A DNA stretch of 64,000 nucleotides from Eriocheir sinensis (lineage: Eukaryota > Arthropoda > Malacostraca > Decapoda > Varunidae), in the NCBI RefSeq assembly GCF_024679095.1, contig NC_066516.1, positions 2,073,958 through 2,137,957 on the forward strand, read 5' to 3'. A program made the translations under genes and the position numbers. How positions within the stretch are numbered: the first letter of the stretch is position 1; every line of letters starts with the position of its first letter. The notes under the pieces are model-generated. The model ran no database searches. It saw only the letters and a list, made by a program, of their open reading frames with translations, and was not told where the DNA came from. Shown piece after piece: positions 35,305 through 46,180 of the stretch.

Positions 35305-36236
35305 TCGGCGCCATGGTAAGTGCTGCAAACACCACACACAGGCAAAGCAATGCCTGGAGAAGGTAGGGCACACACACAAAAGCAATTAAGTGGGCCATGG
35401 TGAACATAAACAATGGCGTGCGGGGCGCTTGTTGTGTTGTGGTGCGCAAGGTAAAGATAATCTCTTTACCGTGGTGGTGTTGTACACCGCCAGGGCAGAG
35501 CTTAGAGGCATAGCACGGGCAATTTGAACGACTTTTGGCGGCGCGCGACAATTTTTATTTTTATTTTTTGGAAAAAAATCACATTTTCGAAAACTCCCGG
35601 ATACGGGCGAGGTCAGATATGGTGCACCCGGATAACTGAGGGTTTACTGTATTTCTTTGTCTCTCAAGCATCTCCCCTTCCTCAATTTTTTACTGCGTTC
35701 TCTTGTGTTCCTGGTGTTTCTTCCTTCTCTTAGTAGTAACTCCTCATTATCTACTTCTTCCATTTTAATCAGTAATTTATAAATTTGTATTAGGTCTCCC
35801 CTTTCTCTTCTTTGTTCTAGTGTTGGCAGGTCCATTTCCTTTAACCTTTCTTCATATGTCAACCCCTCCAGCTCTGGAACCATTTTTGTTGCCATCCTTT
35901 GTATTCTTTCTAGTTTTTTTTGTTTCTTTTTATGGGGGACCACACTGCCTCTGCATATTCCAATTTTGGTATAATCATAGTGGTTATTAGCTTTTTCATC
36001 ATATCCTTATCCCTGTAATAGAATGCTAATCCTATATTTCTTACCATTTTATACGTATCACTGAATATCCTATTAAAATGACTCTCAGGCTGTATATTAG
36101 CCTGTATTGTCACTCCCAGATCTCTTTCTTGAACTTTCTTTAATATTTCTCCATCTCCCATTCTATATGTCCATTATGGTCTCCCTTCACTCTTTCCCAT
36201 TTCCATTACATGACATTTCTTCACATTGAATTCCTT

Positions 36237-36910
36237 TATTCATTTATTTTTTTACATTATTGAAAATTTTATAAATACAAAAAATTGCACTTTAGTTGTG
36301 ATTTTCATTGATACCTTACAATAGACTTTCAGATTTTTTTGTCTATTTTGTAAAAAAAAATAAAGTGTAAAAAACAACTTTTTGAGATACTGGCTCTTAG
36401 ATTGTTTTCCTGCCATTTGTATTTGTTTGATTGGCATGAAATCTTCACATATTATTGTTCATACCTTGTTTACTTTCTGAAGTAGGATAAGGTATGTGGT
36501 TCCCCCTTTATAAAGATATTATTCACTCAAGGGTGAGGGTATCAGAAGGTGCCACCTTCCTCATTGTAGCCAGATTTTATCCTAGAACTCCAGGTTGGTT
36601 TGCCTCGTCCTTCTTTTCTGTTTTTTTCGTCTTCCTCTTGGGTGTTGCATGTCTGGCTCTTTCCTGGTCCATCCACTGCAGAGATTCCTGTAGTCTTGGT
36701 TCAGTCCCAAGGAGATGCATGATGATATTTGCACCTGTGTATCCAAAGGATGTTTCACTCTGAACTCAACTCTCTTGAGGCCTGAAAACTTGACTTTACG
36801 GCACCTAATCCAAACCTTTGAATACAAAGACTCTTGGGGTTCTGGGTAGCACCCTTCAAACATCTTTTGAGGAGACTTGGGTTGCCAAGATCTTTGTAGA
36901 CCGCCTAACT
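36237..36910. other. Intron 1, no recognised gene
   Basis: AT-rich to 36480, then average composition. A minus-strand frame (36582-36863, with WIRCRKVKFSGLKRVEF) is open but carries no motif that I can name. Possibly an old transposon fragment. Confidence 0.5.
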
Positions 36911-37050
36911 ACTATAAACACTCGCCTGCGCCAGAACGGGCTGGGCCGACCATCAGGACCCACCGGAAAGAAGCCTTGGACCGACCATCAAGATCCACCG
37001 GGAAGAAGCCTACCGGCGCAATAGGCCGCAATGTAAAAAAAAAAAAAAAA
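36911..37050 (+). mobile_element. SINE S1, 3' fragment
   Basis: Starts at ACTATAAACACTCGCCTGC in the SINE body and keeps a doubled GACCGACCATCA(A/G)GA(C/T)CCACCGG segment, the 3' TACCGGCGCAATAGG and a poly-A tail of about 17. The tRNA head is absent. Confidence 0.85.
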
Positions 37051-37194
37051 AGTCATGCTATGGCACAATAGCGCGGGGCATATAAATGTCTTAAAGGGAC
37101 GCTGTTCTTTAAATTCTAGAAAAAATAAACTACTACCTAATATTTCATGGTATCCCCAACATGTTGAGCGAGAAAAACATATTTCATGGATTTG

Positions 37195-37716
37195 TAATGC
37201 CAGGAAGTTAGGTTAAGAATGGAATGTACAAAGGATCACAAAGGTAGAGGTTAAGTATACTTACATAGTAATACATACGGTAGTAGGCGGTGGCTGAACA
37301 GATAGCGTGACGGCCACGCGTTCAGGAGGACGCGAGTTCAATCCCCGACCGGTGCCACAAAGCTGGGATTTTTCAGCCGCCGCCGAGTGGCTTAAAACTA
37401 CCCACATGCTGTCCAGAAGACCACCTATCAACCCGGACTCTAGATTCTAGGATTAAAGATGAGCTCTGGGAGGGCAGCATGAGCTAGTGCAAGATGGCGC
37501 CACTATAAACACTCACCTGCGCCAGAACGGGCTGGGCCGACCATCAGGACCCACCGGGAAGAAGCCTTGGACCGACCATCAGGATCCACTGGGAAGAAGC
37601 ATACCGGCGCTATAGGCCAAGACATATATAAAAAAAAAATATAAAAAAATGTATACTTAACATCTACCTTTGTGATCCTTTGTACATTCCATTCTTAACC
37701 TAACTTCCTGGTATTA
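37195..37716. repeat. 70-bp inverted repeat around a SINE
   Basis: GTAATGCCAGGAAGTTAGG ... GGTTAAGTATAC (37195-37261) returns inverted at 37650-37716 with about two differences. A complete S1 SINE fills the space between the arms. Confidence 0.85.
37285..37640 (+). mobile_element. SINE S1, full copy
   Basis: A box TGGCTGAACAGATAG, B box GAGTTCAATCCCC, the GCCGCCGAGTGGC body motif, AAGATGGCGCCACTATAAAC and the 3' TACCGGCGCTATAGG, then an A-rich tail. It sits in the loop of the inverted repeat listed above. Confidence 0.88.
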
Positions 37717-38381
37717 CAGATTAAAAAAAATATTTGTTAAAAAATCAACCCCAGGCACTCCCCTTAAATCAGTGGACAATATCACCTCTGCTACATCTTC
37801 TTACCTCTGTGAATGTTTCATTCAGCTATAAATGCTGTTTCCAGTAAATGGCTGCTATATGAGCTGCTGCAGGAATATTGTGAGGGGCTGTTGTTGTGGA
37901 TGCCATATTTCTAGCAGACTGTTAGGTCTAGCGGTTAGCTTGGTAGGAAGCACGGGAACTGTGTAAACAAACCGCTGCTCTACCCACAGCTGGATATTTG
38001 AAATGTCAGCTCATTAGTTAACCAAGTACAGTAAACCCTCGATATAACAGACCCGCTTATAACGGATTTCGGATATAACGGACAAGGTCAGAGGGTCAGA
38101 AATCCATGGGGACTGACCAAGAAAAGTTTTTGACCAAACCGCGCCCGGTAACTACAACAGTGTCAGCTAGCCACCTCACCCTCCTCCCTTTATCTGCTGT
38201 CCCATCCTATGGTTACTGTGGTCTTTTCAGCCCACCTGATGAAATATTTTCCTCCTTGTGGTTTCCATTCAAATAAAGAAGGTATTTACACCACAAGAAA
38301 GTCTTATGCATCAGTCAAGTGGACGTTAATATAATGGAAAATAGCCAAGTGTTTGTGAGTGTTGGTACTGACACAGCTTAA

Positions 38382-38989
38382 CCCTTTCATTGCTAAACGC
38401 TCGCACCGAGCGTTAGGCGTATTTGCTGATGGTGCTAAACGCTCGCTGTGAGCTCCACCCGCACTCAAATCTCCTGTGTATGAGAGTGTTCCAACACTAA
38501 TTCTCACAACACAGGATTGCTAATTGAGTGGGTTCTTCACTAAATTTGGTGGAAAATCATATCAGCCCAGCTCGGCAAATCTACGGACGAGTAACTGGTG
38601 GATGTTCTTGCCCAATATAGCGGCATTTTTGCATAGTTTCACCTATCACCTGATTCTTTGACCAAATAGTTGTAAATATTGCAGTTGGCAATACTCCCTT
38701 GCCAGAATCTGAAGGAGAGATGTCCGCAGCTCCCTCAATATGGCTGATCATCCCGCACGCACCGACGTAAGTGTTAACATTCAACACTCCCTGAACGTGC
38801 ATGTACGTTCCCAAGAGAGATATACATAACCAACTCCTATAGATCTGGAGCTCCTCTTTCCAATGGTGTTTTTGGTTTTTAGCTGCGATGAATAGTTTTT
38901 GAGATACAGAGGTTAAAAGAGACCCCCCATTGGGCTGCCCGACTGCGCCTGAGGGGATAGTTGCGTCCGCAACGTGCGCAAGGAAAGGG
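38382..38989. mobile_element. piggyBac-like MITE Z, copy in T3
   Basis: Flanked by TTAA (38378-38381 and 38990-38993), with CCCTTTCATTGC and inverted CCCTTTCCTTGCGC ends. Opposite orientation to the copy at 34001. Confidence 0.93.
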
Positions 38990-39266
38990 TTAAAGGGGTC
39001 GCCCGTTACGTAGGTTAGGCAAGGTTTAAGTTAAGTTTTGTTAGTTTAAATTTATTTGGCACGCGGGGTGGGGTGGCATAAATACGAAGCACAAGATTGG
39101 ACAGGGTGGTGGCGGCGGTGGCCCATTACGCCGGCTGGTGTTGCAAAAATACCTCTTCGCAGAAATAAGTCACTCTACTGTCCACCATGCATGCGCACTT
39201 GGGAAATACACATCAGGAAAAAACGTTAATTTGCTTGGATTTGTTCTACTTTGTCCACTTGTGATC

Positions 39267-40462
39267 CATAGCTGGGCACGATAACAGAAAACCTTATTCC
39301 CGATAACCGATAACTGATAATGGAAAACCTTATCGGTGATAACCGATATTCGTTAACTGGAGACACAATTATAGGTGATAACTGATAACCGATACCCGAT
39401 ATAAATCCACAATTCCGATACAAACTAGCGATAAGTCCGATAGGCAAAAACGATACTATATTGATATTTCAAATAAAAAATCAGATGAATTCAAATTTTC
39501 ATTATCTGTATTTTAGAAAACTTACAAAACCTGAATACTACACGTTGACACGTACACATGGATGGTAATACTAGAAACGCCTGAACCGGTGTTGTGTTAT
39601 TTGGCGTCCCCACCGTCAAAAGCGCCCAAACACTGGTCTCTCGTGAACTGAGCATGCTCAGACCAGCAAGCGTAAACCTGTACAGTCTCACAAAGCTTTT
39701 TAACCGTAATTAAGAGTTGCTGGAAGGCTGAATCAGACATACAGTACCACTACCACCATCCTTGCTGTTTCTAGAACGACACTCTGTACGAGTTGTATTT
39801 ATATGTACAGAGTGTCGTTCTAGAAACAGCAAGGATGGTGGTACTGTATGTCTGATTCAGCCTTCCAGCAACTCTTAATGTGTTAAAAAGCTTTGTGAGA
39901 CTGTACAGGGCTACGCTTACTGGTCTGAACATGCGCAGTTCACAAGAGACCAGTGTTTGTAAACAAAAGTGCCAGCTTTTGATGATGGGACACCAAATAA
40001 CACAACACTGGGTGCCTTCAATACCATGGCATGCTCACAAACGAATATGGAATATCAAATTTGAGGCAGTGAATAATAATTTTTTGGGCAAAGTTAAATG
40101 ATTTTTCTCTTTGATATATTGATTTTTGAGTGTAACATAAAAAATAACCTTGTGTTTTAATGTTGATGATCTAAGTATGAAATCTCTTCACCGAAGATAT
40201 TTCATACCTCAAAGTTTTTTCTTACAACACCGGGCGCCCGGGCCACGCATGTGCAGTAGGGAGGAGACAACGTTTTTTTTTTTTTTCCAAGAGGCAGAAA
40301 AAAGTAGCGATTATTGCTAGTTTGGTTACAAAAGTAATGAAGATACCGATATATATTTAAATAAGTATCGGATGGCCGATAACCCGATTTTGTTATTAGC
40401 GATAAAGTATCGCGATAACTTATTGCGATAACGCCCAGCTGTGTTGTGAACGCCCAGCTGTG
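39267..40462. mobile_element. hAT family 3, copy B
   Basis: Perfect 8-bp duplication TTGTGATC (39259-39266 and 40463-40470). Ends CATAGCTGGGC and, inverted, CACAGCTGGGC. The central inverted repeat is shared with copy A, in the opposite overall orientation. The right end carries a 19-bp duplicated terminus (AACGCCCAGCTGTGTTGTG twice). Confidence 0.93.
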
Positions 40463-41303
40463 TTGTGATCTTTGTTAGCAGTGAGTGAGATATAGAAACA
40501 GTAAGCTAGTTGAACCTCTCTCTGCGAGCTATTTTGCAGCTGTGGCGGCGGGCGGAGGCGTGTACACAACAGGCATTAAAAAATCGATCATTTAGTGATT
40601 TAATGATTTCCGATAGAAACAGTTAGCAGATTATTTCATAACACCAAAAACTACCAAAACAAAAACAAACAAAAAAAAAAAAATTAACCGTTCCGTCTGC
40701 CAGTGTGAGTAGGCGAACTTGTAAAATTATACCCATACCCGTAAAAATACGGCCCCCCCGTAGAGCCCCACTGCCAACTTGACAGCCAAAGTGCGTCGCC
40801 AAGTTTGCTGAGCAGCTATGCAGACATTGTGCATACAACATACACAATAAAAAGAAATATATACCTATGTTTATTTGGTTCGTCGGTATTATTGTACGTG
40901 TTTTTAATTTTCTGCTGCTTATAATGGACTTAAGGCATTAACGGACTAAGTTCCCCTCAATTAGTCCGTTATATCAAGGGTTTACTGTATTACTAATATT
41001 ATTGACCTGGTCATAAGTGCAAACGGTTGTAAGTCATAGACGTCGTAACTCAAGAACTACCAGTACTGGCAATAATTCACCACTTATTAAAATATAAAAA
41101 TTAAGAGAAAAATTCAAACAACTTGCCATCAGAAAAAGTTACTTCACAAGATGAATTGTAAATGTATTGAATCTCAAACAGGATTTTATTTTAATTTTTA
41201 TCATTGTATCTCTTAAGCATTCCTCAAATTTTTATTAGTGTAGAGTCAAACTATGTATATTGGCTATGTGTTTCATTAACTACTGACTTCTACTGTCTCA
41301 CAG

Positions 41304-41437
41304 ATCCTCAGACTTTGGGAGGTGAGCACGGAGAGACTGTGCAGGTGTGGCTTCCAGCTCAAAAACATGAGATCACTCACTCTCATTTGCTTGATCCATC
41401 TGATGTCATAGCGGAAATTACTCTTTGTAAAACAAAA
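41304..41437 (+). CDS. Host gene second coding exon (METTL18-like)
   Basis: Acceptor TTCTACTGTCTCACAG and donor GTAAGTATG bound a 134-base exon. With one base from the exon at 31080 it reads without stops for 45 codons (DPQTLGGEHGETVQVWLPAQ, then KHEITHSHLLDPSDV...) and ends in phase 0. Composition and splice sites look like normal host coding sequence. METTL18 proteins have a divergent N-terminal region before the methyltransferase fold; this would be that region. No SAM-binding motif occurs anywhere in the window, so catalytic exons would lie more than 22 kb downstream, or the identification is wrong. Confidence 0.6.
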
Positions 41438-41539
41438 GTAAGTATGTGCATTGTTATGCATAGTTTTCAAATTGCATTTATTTGATAAATGAGTTTCATG
41501 TTCATCACAGCTGATAGTTCTCTGGATGTCTCCTCAAAT

Positions 41540-42945
41540 TTAAGACATTTGTTGGTCAGCTGGTAAAGTGAGTTCAAGTCATTCAAGTTCTTTTAATATT
41601 TTTCTTGTACTATTGAAGCTCTGCAACATGTTGCTGTGTTTAATAATTTTAACACTTATTTAAAGCAATAATATATAACCATATGAGAGCAAGAATTTGT
41701 TATTTGATAATAAATTGCTTTGATATGCTCAATTAGGGACCCCCTGGCTACCAGAACTGCATTACTAAAGGTTCCAATCACTGGTTCTGATGCAAAGAAA
41801 ATGCCACGAAAGACAACTGTGAAATCAGATTTCTTGCTAGTGGTGGAGATCACCACTCATTGTTAATGATCCCAACAAAAGGAAGTGACTGCAAAATTGG
41901 CTCATAGTCTGTGTGTGTGTGTATTTCACCATGGCCTGATCACGAGTTGTACTCGCAATCGCCAGCAAGTACGCTCCCGATTAGAACAACTGCAAGGCTC
42001 ATTAGTCGATCTCTGGTACTGCCAGGGCGTCACACACCACACACCCTATCCCCCTTGCTCAAGGGGGTACAGTAACCACTCCTAGTCAGCGTAAAGAAAA
42101 CCGGCCTGAGCGGGGCTCAAACCACCCCCTGTCAAGCTGTGAAGCCTGCCAGCGCAGCCCTTTACAGACTGAGCCATCAGAGTGTGTGTGTGTGTGTGTG
42201 TATTTACCTAGTTGTAGTTTACAGGGCCTGGGCTTATGCTCATGTGGTCCCGTCTCTGTATCTGTATTTGTCCAACTTTTCCTTAAAGTTTTGCACACTC
42301 TTCGCCGATACTACATCCTCACTTAGTCTGTTCCAAACCTCTATATTTCTTTGCAGGAAGCTATATTTCTTTGTCTCTCAAGCATCTCCCCTTCCTCAAT
42401 TTTTTACTGCGTTCTCTTGTGTTCCTGGTGTTTATTCCTTCTCTTAGTAGTAACTCCTCATTATCTACTTCTTCCATTTTAATCAGTTATTTATAAATAT
42501 GTATTAGGTCTCCCCTTTCTCTTCTTTGTTCTAGCGTTGGCAGGTCCATTTCCTTTAACCTTTCTTCATATGACAATCCCTCCAGCTCTGGAACCATTTT
42601 TGTTGCCGTCCTTTGTATTCGTTCAAGTTTTTTTATGTCTCTCTTCTTATGGGGGGACCACACCACCTCCACATATTCCAATTTTGGTCTAATCATAGTG
42701 GTTATTAGCTTTTTCATCACATCCTTGTCCATGTAGTGGAATGCTAATCCTATATTTCTTACCATTCTATACTTATCTCTGAATATCCTATTAAAATGAC
42801 TCTCAGACTGTTGATTATCCTGTATTGTCACTCCCAGATCTCTCTCTTTTTGAACTTTCTTTAATATTTCTCCATCTCCCATTCTGTATGTCCATTTTGG
42901 TCTCCCTTCACTCTTTCCCATTTCCATTACATGACATTTCTTCAC
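41540..42945. repeat. Segmental duplication, copy 2
   Basis: Continuous counterpart of 33018-33878 plus 35650-36236, with a handful of differences. It lacks T2 and so preserves the empty site. It lies after host exon 2, whereas copy 1 lies before it. Confidence 0.85.
41918..42181 (-). mobile_element. SINE-like repeat S3, copy 2
   Basis: Duplicate of 33410-33672 within the segmental duplication, with the same A and B boxes. Confidence 0.55.
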
Positions 42946-43138
42946 ATTGAATTCCATCTCCCATTTTATACTCCATTCCCAAATCTTATTCATGTCATCT
43001 TGCAGAATTTCACAGTCTTTACTGTTTCTTATATGTCTCATCAGTTTTACATCATTCTCTTTTGGCTTTTCCCTTATATACCATTTCTTTATCCTTTCTC
43101 CCAGAACTCTTAAAAAAAACACCTCTTTTTCCTCTTCT
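42202..43138 (-). mobile_element. LINE family C, copy 2 (5'-truncated)
   Basis: A 211-codon frame (42487-43122) encodes the RT C-terminus, from WEMEFNVKKCHVMEMGKSEG through VMKKLITTMIRPKLEYVEVV to LPTLEQRRERGDLIHIYK. The palm catalytic motif lies upstream and is missing. The 3' end abuts (TG)n at 42182-42201; the 5' end meets the 3' tail of copy 3. Confidence 0.9.
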
Positions 43139-43146
43139 GATGTGTG

Positions 43147-45611
43147 TATTTACCTAGTTGTATTTACCTAGTTGTGACATATGGGAAAAGAGCTCCGCTC
43201 GCACTGTCCAGTCTCCATATCCTCTCCTATCCAACTTTTCCTTGAAATCATGAATGTTTCTTGCACAAACCACCTCCTCCTCCAGTCCATTCCACAGCTC
43301 AATGCTTCTGTTTGGGAAGCTAAACTTTTACACATCTCGCCTACACGTGGTCGCCCTCAATTTCTTCCCATGTCCTCTTATTTCTCTCTCGCTCCACACA
43401 CACAGGTCCTCTCTGTCCAGATTCTCCACCCCACTCGCCACCCTGTACACCGCTATCAGGTCTCCTCTCTCTCTTCTTCTCTCCAGGGTTGTGAGCCCCA
43501 TGCTATTAAGTCTCTCCTCGTAAGTCCAATCCCTAAGTTCCGGTACCATCTTAGTTGCCATTCTCTGTACTCTCTCCAGCTTTCTTATATTCTTCTTTTC
43601 GTGAGGAGACCAGACCACTGCTGCATACTCCAACCTTGGCCTCATCATTGTAACTTATTTTCTTCATCATCTCTTCGTCCAAATACACAAATGCCGTCCT
43701 TATGTTCTTCGGCAAATTCATAGTTTGTCCCATTATCCTGTTGATGTGTTTGTCCGGTGACATGTTCTCTGAAATAGTCACTCCCAAATCTTTTTCTTCC
43801 ATTCCTCTGCATATTATCTCACTTCCCATCTTATAATCATATTCACATCTTCTACCACTCCTACCAAACTCTATTTTTTTACATTTCCCAAGGTTGAATT
43901 TCATCTCCCATGTACGACTCCACTTCCATATTTTGTCCACGTCCCTCTTCAGTGCCTCACAGTTTCACATCATTGACTCGTCTCAATAGCTTTGCATCAT
44001 CTGCAAATAAACTCACATAGCTGGTCACTCCGTCCACCATATCATTTATATAAACAGCAAACATTATTGGCGCCAGCACCGAACCTTGTGGGACCCCACT
44101 CCTCACTGGGCACCAGTTGGAAACCCTGTCCCTGATTACTGTCCTCATTTCCCTGTTAGTTAGGAAGTCCTCCAGCCACTTAATAAGTCCATCACCCACT
44201 CCACCCCTATTTTTAATTTTCCAAATTAGTCTTCTGTGTAGTACTTTGTCGAATGCCTTTTTCAAATCCAGGTACACTCCATCCCCCCAGCCTTCTCTCT
44301 CTTGTATTAAATCTGTCATCCTTGAGTAATAACATAACAAGTTGGTGACACATGATCTCTCTCTCCTGAATCCGAACTGGCAATCCGAGATAATTCTCTC
44401 ATTTTCTAAAAAATCCGACCACCTGTTTTTAACTGGCCTCTCACATATCTTCGCAACCACACTAGTGAGTGATACCAGTCTGTAATTTAATGGGTCCTCT
44501 CTCTTTCCTCCTTTATAAATTGGTACTATGTTTGCTCTCTTCCAATCTTGTGGTACCCTTTCTTCACTCAGGGAGGCACTCATTATGGAGTGCAGTTTCT
44601 CTGCAAGTTGCTCACTACATTCTTTCAAGATCCACCCTGATACTCCATCCGGCCCTGTCGCCTTTCTTACATCCAGCTTGTTCAAGCTTTCCTTGACCTC
44701 CTGCACTGTTAACTGTATCTCCTGCATAACCCTTCCTCTTTCCTGGCCCGGTGGTTGTACGAATTCGTCTTCCTTTGTGAAAACTTTTTGAAAGCTGTTG
44801 TTCATCACTACTGCCATCTCTGCTGGGTCTTCATATGTAGTTCCATCCATTTTCAGTTTATCGATTGTTTCTCTATTCTTTAATTTGCCGTTCACGTGTC
44901 TATGAAATAATTTAGGTTGGTCTTTGCATTTGTCGATTATATCTTTTTCATATTTCCGTTTTTCTGCTCTTCTAATCTTTGTATATTCATTCCTTGCTTG
45001 TTTGAAATTGTTCCACGCGTTGATTCTTCCTCGTCTCCTCCATCCCTTCCAAGCTTCCTCCTTTCTTTTTCTAGCCGCCTCACATCTTTTGTTAAACCAC
45101 TCCTTTTTACCAACATCCTTTTTGGTTACCTTTGGGACATATCTATTCTCGGCTTCTTTGTACAGCTTTAAAAACTCACTCCCACTTGTCTTAAGTACTC
45201 CTGGCTTTGTACAGCCCACTCCAATTTGCATTCTCAAAAAAAGTTTTCATATTAACAAAGTCTGCCTTAGAGTAGTTTCTTCTCCCTATTTTATGATCCT
45301 CTTTTCGGTCAATCCTTCTCTTTTCTTTTACTTCAAATTCCACAATCGCATGGTCACTCTTAGCTATTGGGCAGTCTATTTTAATATTTTCTTTTACTTC
45401 CGGTTCCTTGCTAAAAACCAGGTCTAATCTTGATGCCTCTCCTTTCCTGAATCTAGTATGTTCCTTAATCCATTGCGTCGGCACATGTTCCATTGCCAGT
45501 TGCAGGAGTCTTCCTCCCCACGACTCTTCTGTTCCCTGCGTTTGCCAATCCTCCCTTTCTACCTCTTTGCAATTAAAATCACCCATCAAAATTATTCTCA
45601 CTCTCTCTTAA
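43147..45611 (-). mobile_element. LINE family C relative, copy 3
   Basis: From right to left: end of the endonuclease (45601-45191; MRIILMGDFN, AKSDHAIVEF with catalytic DH); linker and RT in a 426-codon frame (45237-43957; DWKRANIVPIYKGGKREDP, GVYLDLKKAFDKVLH, GVPQGSVLAPIMFAVYIND, SLFADDAKLL); then the RT C-terminus in two further frames (43940-43551 and 43648-43328). The 3' tail is TAGGTAAATACACAC as in the other copies. Frameshifts near 45215, 43950 and 43620. Truncated in the endonuclease. Confidence 0.92.
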
Positions 45612-45616
45612 CATTC

Positions 45617-45618
<2 letters not shown>

Positions 45619-45653
<35 letters not shown>
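45619..45653. repeat. (TG)n microsatellite
   Basis: About 17 TG units forming the tail of LINE copy 4 and abutting the 5' end of LINE copy 3. Confidence 0.95.
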
Positions 45654-45655
<2 letters not shown>

Positions 45656-45877
45656 ACCTAGTTTTAGTGAACAGGGCCTGAGGTGCATGTGTGGTCCTGT
45701 CTCCATGTCTATAATTGTCCAGTCTTCCCTTAAATTGTTTTATACTCATTGCCATCACAACTTGTTCCCTTGATCCATTCCAGGCATCTATCCCTCTATA
45801 AGGGAAACTGAATTTCTTGACATCATTTCAGCACGTTCCCTTCATCAACTTCATACTGTGTCCTCATAGTTGTCTTG

Positions 45878-45878
<1 letters not shown>
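45654..45878 (-). mobile_element. LINE family C relative, copy 4 (3' end only)
   Basis: Starts TTTACCTAGTTTTAGTGAAC on the plus strand. It is divergent from copies 1-2 but keeps GGGCCTG...GTGGTCC and GTCCAGTCTTCCCTTAAA. It ends at an (ATT)n array. Confidence 0.82.
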
Positions 45879-45927
<49 letters not shown>

Positions 45928-45986
45928 CATCAGCATTATTACTATTATTATTATTATTATTATTACTATTATTATTATTATTATTA

Positions 45987-46023
<37 letters not shown>

Positions 46024-46064
46024 TTATTATTATTTTTATTTTATTATTATTATTATTATTATCA
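45879..46064. repeat. (ATT)n microsatellite
   Basis: About 185 bp of ATT with a few interruptions. Confidence 0.97.
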
Positions 46065-46180
46065 CAGGCTAAGAATACCAGCCCTTCTGAAGAGTTCAAA
46101 GAACTCTATACCCAATTAGGGTCCCAATAGGAGGAACATTAGCCAAAAAATACCAAGTTGCCTTATTATAAATCTATTAA

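Larger units (their letters stand above)
33879..35649. mobile_element. Tigger-like element T2
   Basis: TIRs CAGTAAACCCTCTGGTATC and, inverted, CAGTAAACCCTCAGTTATC, flanked by TA at 33877-33878 and 35650-35651. The paralogous LINE at 42350-42375 shows the uninterrupted sequence with a single TA, proving the insertion. It carries a piggyBac MITE (34001-34603) and a (TA)n array. No transposase. Confidence 0.95.
33018..36236. repeat. Segmental duplication, copy 1 (interrupted by T2)
   Basis: Matches 41540-42945 over about 1.45 kb when the Tigger insert (33879-35649) is removed. It includes unique intronic sequence, SINE S3, a (TG)n run and a LINE 3' end, so it is not a single transposon. Homology starts at AGACATTTGTTGGTCA and ends at TTCTTCACATTGAATTCC. 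Confidence 0.85.
33715..36236 (-). mobile_element. LINE family C, copy 1 (5'-truncated, split by T2)
   Basis: The 3' end reads CAACTAGGTAAATAC then (AC)n on the minus strand. The coding part (35644-36161) is the RT C-terminus, with ERIQRMATKMVPELEGLTYE and LPTLEQRRERGDLIQIYKL. The Tigger element T2 sits in its 3' part at TA. Clade: CR1/Rex/Jockey-like, not resolved. Confidence 0.85.
38029..40987. mobile_element. Tigger-like element T3 with two nested insertions
   Basis: TIRs CAGTAAACCCTCGATATAAC and, inverted, CAGTAAACCCTTGATATAAC, flanked by TA at 38027-38028 and 40988-40989. It contains MITE Z (38382-38989) and hAT family 3 copy B (39267-40462); without them it is about 1.15 kb. The segment 40480-40560 matches, inverted, 58262-58350 of element T4. 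No intact transposase. In intron 1 of the host gene. Confidence 0.93.

Noticed and set aside
37091..37767. A TTAA-bounded MITE with AGGGACGC / GGGGAGTGCC ends
   Set aside because: The supposed termini match too poorly to call; only the inner 70-bp inverted repeat is supported.
45817..46130. Tyr/Leu/Ile-rich frames
   Set aside because: Translation of the (ATT)n array.
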